From Arthrobacter sp. Y81 (GTDB lineage: Bacteria; Actinomycetota; Actinomycetes; Actinomycetales; Micrococcaceae): a stretch of DNA of 64,000 nt. The translations under genes were made by a program, and so were the position numbers. Within the stretch, counting starts at the first letter, position 1. Each line of letters begins with the position of its first letter. The DNA lies in contig NZ_PJIL01000013.1 of the NCBI RefSeq assembly GCF_002929335.1, positions 1 through 64,000 on the forward strand, in the 5' to 3' direction. The notes under the pieces were generated by a model. That model did no database searches. It was not told the DNA's origin and saw nothing but the letters and a program-made list of their open reading frames with translations. This document shows positions 49,061 through 56,993 of this stretch, piece by piece.

Positions 49061-49174
49061 GGATTCAGAGGACACAGAGGGCATCGCTGCAGCCGCCCGC
49101 CCGGCCTCCGGTGCCCGTTGTCACACGCGACCGGAGCCCGGCAAGGGATGTATATACTTTCCCGGTACGGTTTA

Positions 49175-49215
49175 GCAGAGAGCCGTTGGATAGTTCTACG
49201 ATCCGGCTTCTCTGC
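49175..49215 (+). other. Leader hairpin before the GAF-ANTAR gene
   Basis: Arms gcagagagccg (49175-49185) and cggcttctctgc (49204-49215) pair with a single bulge around an 18-base loop. The hairpin lies about 85 bases before the GTG start, downstream of an AT-rich tatatact stretch that may be the -10. ANTAR proteins act on hairpin RNAs, so self-regulation is conceivable, but the typical hexaloops are not evident. Confidence 0.4.
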
Positions 49216-49299
49216 GTGCTTCCCCGCTAGTCAAATTTCGGGGTGGATGGCCGCGCTGCCGGTTCGTTTTAACCTGAACGAAACGGCAGCAAGAACATC

Positions 49300-50043
49300 G
49301 TGGCCAGCGAGTCGACCGGAAACAACGGAACGTCCATCAGCCAGCACCTGCACGAAATGGTGTTGAACAGCTCAGATGTAGAGGAATTCCTCCACGAACT
49401 CGCACGCGTGTCCGCGCGCAGCCTGTCCGAACCAGGGGATGCCGTCCTGTGCGGAATCACGCTGCTCCGGCACAAGAAGGCTGCGACGGTGGCCAGCAGC
49501 AGCCCGGAAGCGCAGGCCATGGACGAAATCCAGTACACCTACGGTGACGGCCCGTGCATGACCGCCTCCCGCGACCAGGAGACTGTCCACATCAGGGATC
49601 TTGCGGACCACGACCGCTGGCCGAAGTACTCGGACACGGTCCTGGGCCACGGAGTCCGGTCCATCCTCGCCGTGCCGTTCCGGCTCGACGGCGACACCCG
49701 GGCGGCGCTGAACCTCTACTCGCACCGGCCCGGCCGGTTCGAGGGCAAGGTCCTGGAGCTCGCCGAGGACTTTGTCAGCCAGACGTCCCTGGCCCTCCGG
49801 CTGGCCGTAAGGTTCGCCCACTTCAGCGAGACGGCGGCAAACCTGAAGGCAACACTGGAGTCCCGCACCGCCATCGACGTTGCCATCGGCATCATCATGG
49901 CCCAGAACCGGTGCAGCCAGGAGGAGGCCTTCCAGCTGCTCAAGGCCGCCTCGAGCGCCCGGAACGTCAAGCTGCACGGCGTGGCCGCAGCCATCGTCGA
50001 CTCCCTGGGCCACGGGCCGGCCAGGACGCACTTCGAGCTGTAA
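49300..50043 (+). CDS. GAF and ANTAR domain protein
   Basis: A 247-residue regulator. Residues 20-160 form a GAF sensor domain (IQYTYGDGPCMTASRDQ, GVRSILAVPFRLDGDTRAALNLY is its core, split by a turn), and residues 170-235 an ANTAR RNA-binding domain with LESRTAIDVAIGIIMAQNRCSQEEAFQLLKAAS, the usual three-helix pattern with the conserved Ala and the A-I-G-I-I-M motif. ANTAR proteins bind two-hairpin RNA targets to prevent termination. In actinobacteria this layout is common and its ligand is unknown. The start is GTG with only a weak ribosome site. Confidence 0.92.
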   Translation: MASESTGNNGTSISQHLHEMVLNSSDVEEFLHELARVSARSLSEPGDAVLCGITLLRHKKAATVASSSPEAQAMDEIQYTYGDGPCMTASRDQETVHIRDLADHDRWPKYSDTVLGHGVRSILAVPFRLDGDTRAALNLYSHRPGRFEGKVLELAEDFVSQTSLALRLAVRFAHFSETAANLKATLESRTAIDVAIGIIMAQNRCSQEEAFQLLKAASSARNVKLHGVAAAIVDSLGHGPARTHFEL

Positions 50044-50116
50044 CCGGACCCGGCCCGCCGCCCACCCACGCCAAAATAAACGTTGCACCGGGGTGTGATG
50101 CGTGCCATACTTTTTC

Positions 50117-50143
50117 TCGATACGCATCGACGATGCGTATCGA
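50117..50143. promoter_or_regulatory. LacI-type operator upstream of its own repressor gene
   Basis: tcgatacgcatcg-a-cgatgcgtatcga is a 27-base perfect palindrome with 13-base arms, made of two head-to-head copies of cgatacgcatcg. It lies 74 bases before the LacI start, behind an actttttct stretch. The same 12-mer recurs at 51280-51291. Confidence 0.88.
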
Positions 50144-50217
50144 CACCGGATCATCCAGACCCGAAACCAAAATGGCCCGGCATCCAGAAGGCCCGGACGC
50201 ACAGGAGGTGGGAAAGC

Positions 50218-51240
50218 ATGCCAACCAGCAAAGACGTCGCGGAAGCGGCCGGCGTCGCCCAAAGCACCGTCTCCTACGTCCTGAGCGGCAAGCGGCCCAT
50301 CTCGGAGAAGACCCGCAAAAAGGTCGAGGCTGCCATTGAGCAGCTGACCTACCAGCCCAACGCCGGGGCACGGGCACTCGCCAGCCGCAAGACCCGCGTC
50401 ATCGGCCTGGTCATCCCTTTCATCCCTGAGCTGGAGATGGCCTCGATCATGGAGTTCGTTTCCGTAATTGCCTCCACCGCACGGCAGTACGACCACGACA
50501 TCCTGCTGGTCACGGAGGACGAAGGGGCCGCCGGGCTCCGCCGCGTGGTCGGCCAGCAGATCTGCGACGGCCTGATCCTCATGCAGGTGGAAGACGAGGA
50601 CGAACGGCTGCCGGTGGCCCGGACGCTCAACGTCCCGGTGCTGCTGATCGGAATCCCCCGCGATCCGTCCGGACTCGTCTGCATCGATGCGGACTTCGAA
50701 ATGGCCGGCGAGCACTGCGTCCGGGACCTCGCCGCCGCCGGACACTCCGTCATCTCAATCATCGACTGGCAACCTGCCGTGGTGAACCGCCATGTGAATT
50801 ATGTGGACCGGTTCATGGGCGGCGCGGACGCCGCCGCCGAGGCCCTGGGCGTTACCGTGCAGCACCTGCCGGGCGGCCCGGACCAGGCTACTATTGCCGA
50901 TTCCGTGGACAGGGCCCTGGCCGCGACTGAAGGCGTGCCGGCGTTCATCGCGCCCGACCGCACCGTCCAGGACATCCTCCGCCGGGCCCTGGCCTCCAGG
51001 GGCCTCACGCCGGGGGTGAACGTCTCCATCATCGGAAGCGCCACCCCCACGCTGGCCGAACTCCAGCCCATCCCGCTCTCCACCATCGACCTGCGCCCCG
51101 CGGAAGTCTCGCGCCGGGCCGTGAAAATCATCTGTCAACTTCTCGAAGCCGACTCCCAGGGACCACACGAATCCCTGGAGTTGGTACCCACGGTCATAAC
51201 GCACCGCTCCAGCACGCTCCGTCCACCCCACGGCGCCTAG
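50218..51240 (+). CDS. LacI-family transcriptional repressor of the Thu-like locus
   Basis: A 340-residue LacI/GalR regulator. The N-terminal helix-turn-helix and hinge are TSKDVAEAAGVAQSTVSYVL, then GKRPISEKTRKKVEAAIEQL and the hinge ALASRKTRVIGLVIP; the rest is the periplasmic-binding-protein-like effector domain (DGLILMQVEDEDERL, GHSVISIIDW, PAFIAPDRTVQDIL). Start MPTSKDV has AGGAGG ten bases upstream. Operators of matching sequence precede this gene and the binding-protein gene downstream, so it should repress itself and the transporter until the sugar is present. Confidence 0.93.
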   Translation: MPTSKDVAEAAGVAQSTVSYVLSGKRPISEKTRKKVEAAIEQLTYQPNAGARALASRKTRVIGLVIPFIPELEMASIMEFVSVIASTARQYDHDILLVTEDEGAAGLRRVVGQQICDGLILMQVEDEDERLPVARTLNVPVLLIGIPRDPSGLVCIDADFEMAGEHCVRDLAAAGHSVISIIDWQPAVVNRHVNYVDRFMGGADAAAEALGVTVQHLPGGPDQATIADSVDRALAATEGVPAFIAPDRTVQDILRRALASRGLTPGVNVSIIGSATPTLAELQPIPLSTIDLRPAEVSRRAVKIICQLLEADSQGPHESLELVPTVITHRSSTLRPPHGA

Positions 51241-51279
51241 CTACGCCCTCCCTGCCCAAACTTTTTATTTGACCATCGT

Positions 51280-51291
51280 CGATACGCATCG
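51280..51291. promoter_or_regulatory. LacI-type operator upstream of the binding-protein gene
   Basis: cgatacgcatcg repeats exactly the half-site of 50117-50143, 54 bases before the binding-protein ATG. Outer bases atcgt...atgat extend the symmetry. An actttttattt stretch precedes it, as at the first site. Confidence 0.85.
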
Positions 51292-51344
51292 ATGATCTGC
51301 TCTTCCGACAATTCGCCAAACCCAACAACACAAGGAAACAGACA

Positions 51345-52580
51345 ATGAAGTCAGCACTTCGGAACAGCCGGCCGCTGGCCGTGGCCGTGACCGCCCTCGT
51401 GGGCCTGCCCATCCTGCTCTCAGGCTGCGGCACCGCCGCTTCGTCCTCCTCGACGGAGCCGGTATCGGAGATCTCCGTCATGGACTACTACAACAACGAG
51501 CCGGACAAAACCTTCATCGGCGATGCCCTGACTGCCTGCGGCACCAAGGCCGGCGTCACCATCAAGCGCGAAACGGTTCCGGGCAAATCCCTGATCTCCA
51601 AGGTCCTCCAGCAGTCCTCATCCAAGACCCTGCCTGACGTCCTGATGCTGGACAACCCGGACCTGCAGCAGATTGCGGCCACGGGTGCCTTGGCTCCCCT
51701 GGCTGACTTCGACATGAGCACCGCCGACTTCGCGCCCGGTGTCCTCAGCGCCGGCACCTACAAGGACAAGGTCTACGGACTGGCCCCCACCGTCAACACC
51801 ATCGCGCTGTTCTACAACAAGGACATCCTGGCAAAGGCCGGCGTCACCCCGCCCGCCACGTGGGACGAGCTGGAGGCGGCTGCCGCGAAGCTGACGTCGG
51901 GCGACCAGTACGGGCTGGCGTTCAACGCCAACCCCACCTATGAAGGCACCTGGCAGTTCCTGCCGGTCATGTGGTCCAACGGCGGCAACGAGAAGAACAT
52001 TGACACCGAGGAAACGGCGCAGGCCCTGCAGCTCTGGACCGACCTGGTGAAGGACGGTTCCGTGTCCTCCTCCGCCCTGAACTGGACCCAGGCCGACGTC
52101 AAGGACCAGTTCCTGGCCGGCAAGGCCGCCATGATGGTCAACGGACCCTGGCAGATCCCTTCCCTCGACAAGCAGGCCTCGCTGCAGTACGGCGTGGTGA
52201 AGATCCCGGTCCGGGAAGCCGGCCAGACCGTGGTCGCCCCGCTCGGCGGCGAAGTCTGGACCGTTCCCCAGACCGGCAACAAGGCCCGCCAGGCCAAGGC
52301 CGCAGAGGTGGTTTCCTGCCTCAACAGCGACGAAAACCAGCTGGCCATGGCCAAGGTCCGGAACACCATCCCTTCCAAGACCACCCTGGCCGCCAAATTC
52401 GCCGAGGAGAACCCCAAACTCGCCACCTTCACCGAACTCGTGAAGACGGCCCGCGCCCGCACCGGCCAGCTCGGCGAGGAATGGCCCGCGCAGGCCACCA
52501 AGATCTACACCGCCATCCAGACCGCGCTCACCGGCAAGGCGTCCCCGTCGGAAGCCCTGAAGCAAGCGCAGGGACAGTAG
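51345..52580 (+). CDS. Extracellular sugar-binding lipoprotein (family 1)
   Basis: A 411-residue solute-binding lipoprotein of carbohydrate ABC importers (CUT1 class). Lipobox ends at Cys28 (PILLSGC). Family features are LPDVLMLDNPDLQQIA, AGTYKDKVYGLAPTVNTIALFYNKDIL, PPATWDELEAAAAKL, FLAGKAAMMVNGPWQIP and the C-terminal helix with NTIPSKTTLAAKF. AAGGAAA precedes the start. It is the first structural gene after the operator, followed by two permeases, ThuA and an oxidoreductase. The sugar is unknown; the neighbours suggest trehalose or a similar disaccharide. Confidence 0.93.
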   Translation: MKSALRNSRPLAVAVTALVGLPILLSGCGTAASSSSTEPVSEISVMDYYNNEPDKTFIGDALTACGTKAGVTIKRETVPGKSLISKVLQQSSSKTLPDVLMLDNPDLQQIAATGALAPLADFDMSTADFAPGVLSAGTYKDKVYGLAPTVNTIALFYNKDILAKAGVTPPATWDELEAAAAKLTSGDQYGLAFNANPTYEGTWQFLPVMWSNGGNEKNIDTEETAQALQLWTDLVKDGSVSSSALNWTQADVKDQFLAGKAAMMVNGPWQIPSLDKQASLQYGVVKIPVREAGQTVVAPLGGEVWTVPQTGNKARQAKAAEVVSCLNSDENQLAMAKVRNTIPSKTTLAAKFAEENPKLATFTELVKTARARTGQLGEEWPAQATKIYTAIQTALTGKASPSEALKQAQGQ

Positions 52581-52589
52581 GCGGCGGCC

Positions 52590-53621
52590 ATGTCACTGAC
52601 AACTGATTTGTCGCAGGCCACTCCCCCGAACGGCAAGCCGGGCGTGGGGAAGGCCGGAGCCCGCAGACCTGGCTCCGGCCGGGCCGGATCCCGGGACGAG
52701 CCGGACGGAAGTGCTCCGGCGCCGCGGCGACGCAGCCGCCAGCGCCGCGAACGCCTCTTCCAGTGGCTGTTCCTGGTCCCCGCCGTCGTCTACATGGCGC
52801 TGTTCTTCGGCTACCCCGTGGTCAAGAACGTCGTCATGAGCTTCCAGGACTACACCACCGCCACGTTCTTCACCGGCGAAGCTCCGTGGGTGGGGCTGGC
52901 CAACTACGTAGCGGTCCTGTCGTCGTCGTTGTTCTCCACGTCCCTGCTCAACACGGCATTGTTCACGGTGGGGTCCATCCTGGGCCAGTTCGTGATCGGG
53001 CTGGCGCTGGCCATCTTCTTCCAGCGGAAGTTCCCGCTCAACGGCATCCTCCGGAGCCTGCTTCTGCTGCCGTGGCTGCTGCCGCTGATTGTTTCGAGCG
53101 CCGTGTGGCGCTGGATCCTGGACAAGGACAGCGGTGCGCTGAACCGGTTTCTGGGCGACCTCAACATCGTGGACACCGGGGTGCCGTGGCTGACCAGCAC
53201 GTCGCTGGCGCTGATCGCCGTCGTCGGCGTGAACATCTGGATCGGCATTCCGTTCAACCTGACCATCCTCTACGGCGGCCTGCAGGAAATCCCCGACGAG
53301 CTGTATGAGGCTGGCTCGCTGGACGGCGCCACGGGCTGGAAGGCATTCCGGCACATCACATGGCCCATGCTCCGGCCGGTGGTAAGCGTGGTCCTGGTGC
53401 TCGGCGTCGTGTACACGCTCAAGGTCCTGGACATCATCCTGGGCCTGACCAACGGCGGCCCCGCCAACTCCACACAGACCATCGCAACGCAGTCCTACGG
53501 GCTCTCCTTCCAGGAGTTCAAGTTCGGCGAGGGCGCCGCACTGGGCAACATCCTGGTGATCATTTCACTGGTGTTCGCGGTCCTGTACCTCCGCGCCAGC
53601 CGGCGAGCCGTAGATGAGTGA
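52590..53621 (+). CDS. Sugar ABC transporter permease 1 (MalF-like)
   Basis: A 343-residue CUT1 permease with six membrane helices after a long polar, basic N-terminus (residues 1-55, Gly/Arg/Pro rich). Helix 1 is FLVPAVVYMALFFGYPVVKN. The coupling-helix EAA motif is YEAGSLDGATGWKAFRHITWPMLRP, the marker of this family (EAA---G---------I-LP). It pairs with the second permease, which starts eight bases past its stop codon. The N-terminal extension is unusual but common in actinobacterial MalF homologues. Confidence 0.94.
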   Translation: MSLTTDLSQATPPNGKPGVGKAGARRPGSGRAGSRDEPDGSAPAPRRRSRQRRERLFQWLFLVPAVVYMALFFGYPVVKNVVMSFQDYTTATFFTGEAPWVGLANYVAVLSSSLFSTSLLNTALFTVGSILGQFVIGLALAIFFQRKFPLNGILRSLLLLPWLLPLIVSSAVWRWILDKDSGALNRFLGDLNIVDTGVPWLTSTSLALIAVVGVNIWIGIPFNLTILYGGLQEIPDELYEAGSLDGATGWKAFRHITWPMLRPVVSVVLVLGVVYTLKVLDIILGLTNGGPANSTQTIATQSYGLSFQEFKFGEGAALGNILVIISLVFAVLYLRASRRAVDE

Positions 53622-53628
53622 GGAAACG

Positions 53629-54489
53629 ATGACGACGACAGCCGCCTCCCGCCCGGGCCCCGCCCGTAGTTCCGGCCCCGCTGCGGACCGCAAGAACTGG
53701 GGGTCCACGGCGCTGGCTATCTTCTTCCTGGCCATCATGCTGTTCCCGGTCTACTGGATGGTCAACGCCTCGCTGCAGCCCAACGGCACCACCCTGGAAA
53801 CATCCTGGCTGCCGCTGAAACCGGACTTCACCGGCTACGCCACCGCCATCAGCGAGCAGGGCGGCAACCTGGGCACCAGCCTGGTCATTTCGCTGGGCAG
53901 CGTGGCGCTGAGCCTGGCCATCGCCGCTCCGGCAGCGTACGCCCTGGCCTACTTCAAGGTCCGCGGCGCCGGCATCGTGCTGTTCGCGATCCTGATCAGC
54001 CAGATGATCCCCGGCATCGTGGTGGCCAACGCCCTGTACACCGCCTACAACGACCTGGGCCTGCTCAACTCCATCCCCGGCCTGATCCTGGCGGACTCGG
54101 CGCACGGCATTCCGTTCGCCATCCTGATCATCCGGGCGTTCATGAACGGCATGCCGGCCTCGGTGATCGAGGCGGCCAGGGTGGACGGCGCCGGCCATAT
54201 CCGCGCGTTCTGGTCCATCGTGCTGCCGCTGAGCCGGAACTCGCTGATCACTGCCGGGCTGTTCACCTTCCTGTTCGCCTGGAGCGACTTCCTGTTCGCC
54301 CTGACCCTGACCACTACCGAAGCCGTCCGGCCGGTGACGCTGGGCATCTTCCAGTACATCGGCGCCTACGTGAACGACTGGAGTTCGGTCATGGCGACGG
54401 CGGTGCTCGCCTCCATTCCGGCCATCATCCTGCTGGTCGCGGCCCAGAAGTACATCGCGGCGGGCACAACCGGCGGAGCCGTCAAATAA
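53629..54489 (+). CDS. Sugar ABC transporter permease 2 (MalG-like)
   Basis: A 286-residue CUT1 permease with six helices. The coupling motif is VIEAARVDGAGHIRAFWSIVLPLSR; other marks are LFPVYWMVNASLQPNGT and LFTFLFAWSDFLFALTLT. ATG 53629 is preferred because GAGG lies five bases upstream; an ATG at 53614 would overlap the first permease by eight bases. No gene for the ABC ATPase lies next to the permeases, so a shared MsmK/UgpC-type ATPase must serve them. Confidence 0.93.
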   Translation: MTTTAASRPGPARSSGPAADRKNWGSTALAIFFLAIMLFPVYWMVNASLQPNGTTLETSWLPLKPDFTGYATAISEQGGNLGTSLVISLGSVALSLAIAAPAAYALAYFKVRGAGIVLFAILISQMIPGIVVANALYTAYNDLGLLNSIPGLILADSAHGIPFAILIIRAFMNGMPASVIEAARVDGAGHIRAFWSIVLPLSRNSLITAGLFTFLFAWSDFLFALTLTTTEAVRPVTLGIFQYIGAYVNDWSSVMATAVLASIPAIILLVAAQKYIAAGTTGGAVK

Positions 54490-54545
54490 AAGCGCCGTCA
54501 AATAACGCAGTCCCTGAACCCTTCACTACTTTCCAAGGAGAAACC

Positions 54546-55334
54546 ATGAACCCGCAAGCAACCCCGCAGGACGGCACCGTCCGCGTCACCGTCTGGAGCG
54601 AGAACCGGCACGAAAAGCGCGACGAGCTGGTCGCCCGCCTCTACCCCGCCGGGATGCACGGCGCCGTCAAGGCCGGCATCGAGGAAAACCTTGGCGCCAA
54701 GGCCAGCGTCCGCACCGCCACGCTGGACGAACCCGAGCACGGCCTCACCGAGGAGGTCCTGGCCAACACTGACGTCCTGACCTGGTGGGGGCACATGTCC
54801 CACGGCGACGTGGAGGACGAGATCGTCGAACGCGTCCACCGCCACGTACTGGCCGGCATGGGCCTGATCGTGCTGCACTCCGGGCACTGGTCCAAGATCT
54901 TCACAAAGCTCATGGGCACGTCCTGCACGCTGCGCTGGCGTTCCGAGCAGGACCGCGAACTTGTCTGGACCGTGGACCCCACGCACCCCATCGCCAAGGG
55001 CGTGCCGCACCCCATCGTGATCGACCAGCAGGAAATGTACGGCGAGTTCTTCGACATCCCCACCCCCGAAGAGCTCGTGTTCATCAGCTCCTTCAGCGGC
55101 GGCGAAGTGTTCCGTTCCGGCTGCACGTTCCGCCGCGGCCACGGCAAGATCTTCTTCTTCAGCCCGGGCGACCAGGACTACCCGGTGTACCACCACAAGG
55201 ACGTCCGCCGCGTCATCGCGAACGCCGTCGAGTGGGCCGTCACCGACCGCCCCGAGCGCGCCTACCCCGAGCTGCTGCGCTACGAGACGAACGACTTCTT
55301 CAACGGCAAGAGCTACCAGGGGGCCACCGCGTGA
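54546..55334 (+). CDS. thuA: ThuA-like protein
   Basis: A 262-residue protein of the ThuA (trehalose utilisation) family, with a class I glutamine amidotransferase-like fold. It shows VRVTVWSENRHEKRDELVARLYP near the start, DVLTWWGHMSHGDV, LIVLHSGHWSKIFTKLMGTS and HPIVIDQQEMYGEFFDIP, typical of the family. In Sinorhizobium meliloti ThuA works with ThuB in trehalose, maltitol or palatinose-type disaccharide use through 3-keto sugars. AAGGAG precedes the ATG. Its stop overlaps the next start (GTGA), so it is translationally coupled to the oxidoreductase. Confidence 0.88.
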   Translation: MNPQATPQDGTVRVTVWSENRHEKRDELVARLYPAGMHGAVKAGIEENLGAKASVRTATLDEPEHGLTEEVLANTDVLTWWGHMSHGDVEDEIVERVHRHVLAGMGLIVLHSGHWSKIFTKLMGTSCTLRWRSEQDRELVWTVDPTHPIAKGVPHPIVIDQQEMYGEFFDIPTPEELVFISSFSGGEVFRSGCTFRRGHGKIFFFSPGDQDYPVYHHKDVRRVIANAVEWAVTDRPERAYPELLRYETNDFFNGKSYQGATA

Positions 55335-56452
55335 GCACCCCGTTCGCCACCATTTCCGAGGACGGAACTCCCCTGCGCGTCGTCGTCGTCGGCGCCGGCG
55401 GCATGGGCCGCACCTGGCTTCGGACCGTGGAAGAGTCACCGTTGGTGGAACTGGCCGCCATCGCGGACCTTGACCTTGGTGCCGCCCGCGCGGCGGCCGC
55501 CGCCGTCGGACGCCCGGACCTTCCGGTCGGGACGGGCACCGCCGCACTGGCGGCCGACGTCGGAGCGCGGGCCGTCATCAACGTCACCGTCCCGGCCGCG
55601 CACCACCCGGTGACCACCGAGGCGCTGTCCGCCGGCCTGCCGGTCCTGGGCGAAAAGCCGGTTGCCTCCACTGTGGCGCAGGGCCTGTCCCTTGCCGCCG
55701 CCGCCGAAGTGTCCGGCCAGCTCTTCATGGTCAGCCAGTCCCGCCGCTACAACCGGCAGCTTTTCGAGGCGAAGCGCCTGGCCGCCTCGCTGGGCAGCGT
55801 CGGGATAGTTTCGGCCGAGTTCTTCAAGGCCCCGCACTTCGGCGGCTTCCGCGATGCCATGGACCACCCGCTCCTGCTGGACATGGCCATCCACCAGTTC
55901 GACATGGCCCGGTTCCTGCTCGACGCCGACCCGGTCTCCGTTTTCTGCGAGGAATACAACCCATCGTGGAGCTGGTACCGCGGAGATGCCGGGGCCAGCG
56001 CCATCTTCGAGATGACCGGCGGCGAACGCTTCGTTTTCACCGGCAGCTGGTGCAGCCCCGGACAGGAGACGTCGTGGAATGCTTCATGGCGGATCAGCGG
56101 CGAACACGGCACCGTGCTGTGGGACGGAGACAACGAGCCCACGGTGGAATCCGCCGAAGCCACAGGTCCGGCAACCAGCCACGACCCCGGCCAGGAAATC
56201 GCCGGCTCGCTGCGGGACTTTGTGGCGGCGCTCCGCACCGGGAGCACCCCGATGGGACGGGTCCACCGCAACATCATGAGCCTGGCGATGGTGGAGGCCG
56301 CCGTGCTCAGCGCCTCCACCGGAACCAGGGTTTCCGTCGATGCCCTGTTGGAGGAGTCCCATCGGCAGGCCATCCTGGAAGAGCGCGATCCCGGCGCACT
56401 GGAGGTCCTCAAGTCCTGGCCTTCAGCCCGGGCGGCCCTGTCCGCGCCCTAG
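55331..56452 (+). CDS. Gfo/Idh/MocA-family oxidoreductase (ThuB-like)
   Basis: A 373-residue NAD(P)-dependent oxidoreductase starting at GTG inside a GTGA overlap with thuA. Rossmann loop: VVVVGAGGMGRTWLRTV; family motif LGEKPVAST (the EKP Lys is catalytic in many members); the C-terminal domain has FFKAPHFGGFRDAMDHPLLLDMAIHQFDMARFLL, split around the conserved DxxxHxxD pattern. With ThuA it likely oxidises and processes the imported disaccharide, as ThuB does. The C-terminal helix is a tail rich in Ala and Glu. It is the last gene of the locus. Confidence 0.9.
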   Translation: MSTPFATISEDGTPLRVVVVGAGGMGRTWLRTVEESPLVELAAIADLDLGAARAAAAAVGRPDLPVGTGTAALAADVGARAVINVTVPAAHHPVTTEALSAGLPVLGEKPVASTVAQGLSLAAAAEVSGQLFMVSQSRRYNRQLFEAKRLAASLGSVGIVSAEFFKAPHFGGFRDAMDHPLLLDMAIHQFDMARFLLDADPVSVFCEEYNPSWSWYRGDAGASAIFEMTGGERFVFTGSWCSPGQETSWNASWRISGEHGTVLWDGDNEPTVESAEATGPATSHDPGQEIAGSLRDFVAALRTGSTPMGRVHRNIMSLAMVEAAVLSASTGTRVSVDALLEESHRQAILEERDPGALEVLKSWPSARAALSAP

Positions 56453-56464
56453 GCTGTCCGCGCC

Positions 56465-56869
56465 CTAGAACATCGGCAGCAGGAAGCCGGCAACCATGGC
56501 CGCCGCCCCGATGCCGGTCAGGATCCAGCCAAGGACACCGGCTGCCTCTCCGCGGACCTCCGGGGCGGTGGTCCGCCAGCTGGTGGGGGTCTTCACCGCG
56601 TAATGAATGGTGACGGCGTCACCCGGGGCCATATGCCGGATGTCATGCGGGGACATGGGCGCGTTGTGAACCTGGTAATGGTGGTCGTACCAGCGGAAAC
56701 CGACGCCGCTCTCGTCGGAGTAGACCACTCCCTCCGAGTGGGTCCACTGATCCTCGAACCGCCTCATCGTCCCCACGACCACGAGGAGGATCAGGCCGGC
56801 AGGCAGGCAAATCCAGGTCAGCACTTCCAGGATGGGACCTGCAATGTCGAGAACTCCGGGCATGATCAT
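56465..56869 (-). CDS. DUF3592 domain membrane protein
   Basis: A 134-residue protein with an N-terminal helix (LEVLTWICLPAGLILLVVVG) and a C-terminal helix (VLGWILTGIGAAAMVAGFLL) flanking a soluble beta segment of the DUF3592 kind (SEGVVYSDESGVGFRWYDHHYQVHN, MAPGDAVTIHYAVKTP). Function unknown. The ATG at 56869 is the first of two nearby starts with only a weak ribosome site. It converges with the oxidoreductase gene and is divergent from the P-type ATPase gene. Confidence 0.8.
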   Translation of the reverse strand: MIMPGVLDIAGPILEVLTWICLPAGLILLVVVGTMRRFEDQWTHSEGVVYSDESGVGFRWYDHHYQVHNAPMSPHDIRHMAPGDAVTIHYAVKTPTSWRTTAPEVRGEAAGVLGWILTGIGAAAMVAGFLLPMF

Positions 56870-56993
56870 GATGGTACCGTTCCCGTGCGCCTGATGCGGG
56901 CCACATCCGCCGGGCCCTCCAAAGCGGGCCACGGGCCGGCCGACGTGCCACACTATGGACTACGAGCGGCACATGCCTAAGGGAGCAACACAC

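Noticed and set aside
56881..56945. GGGCC-rich inverted bases upstream of the P-type ATPase as another DosR box
   Set aside because: The spacing of the GGG and CCC groups does not match the consensus; it is ordinary GC-rich sequence.
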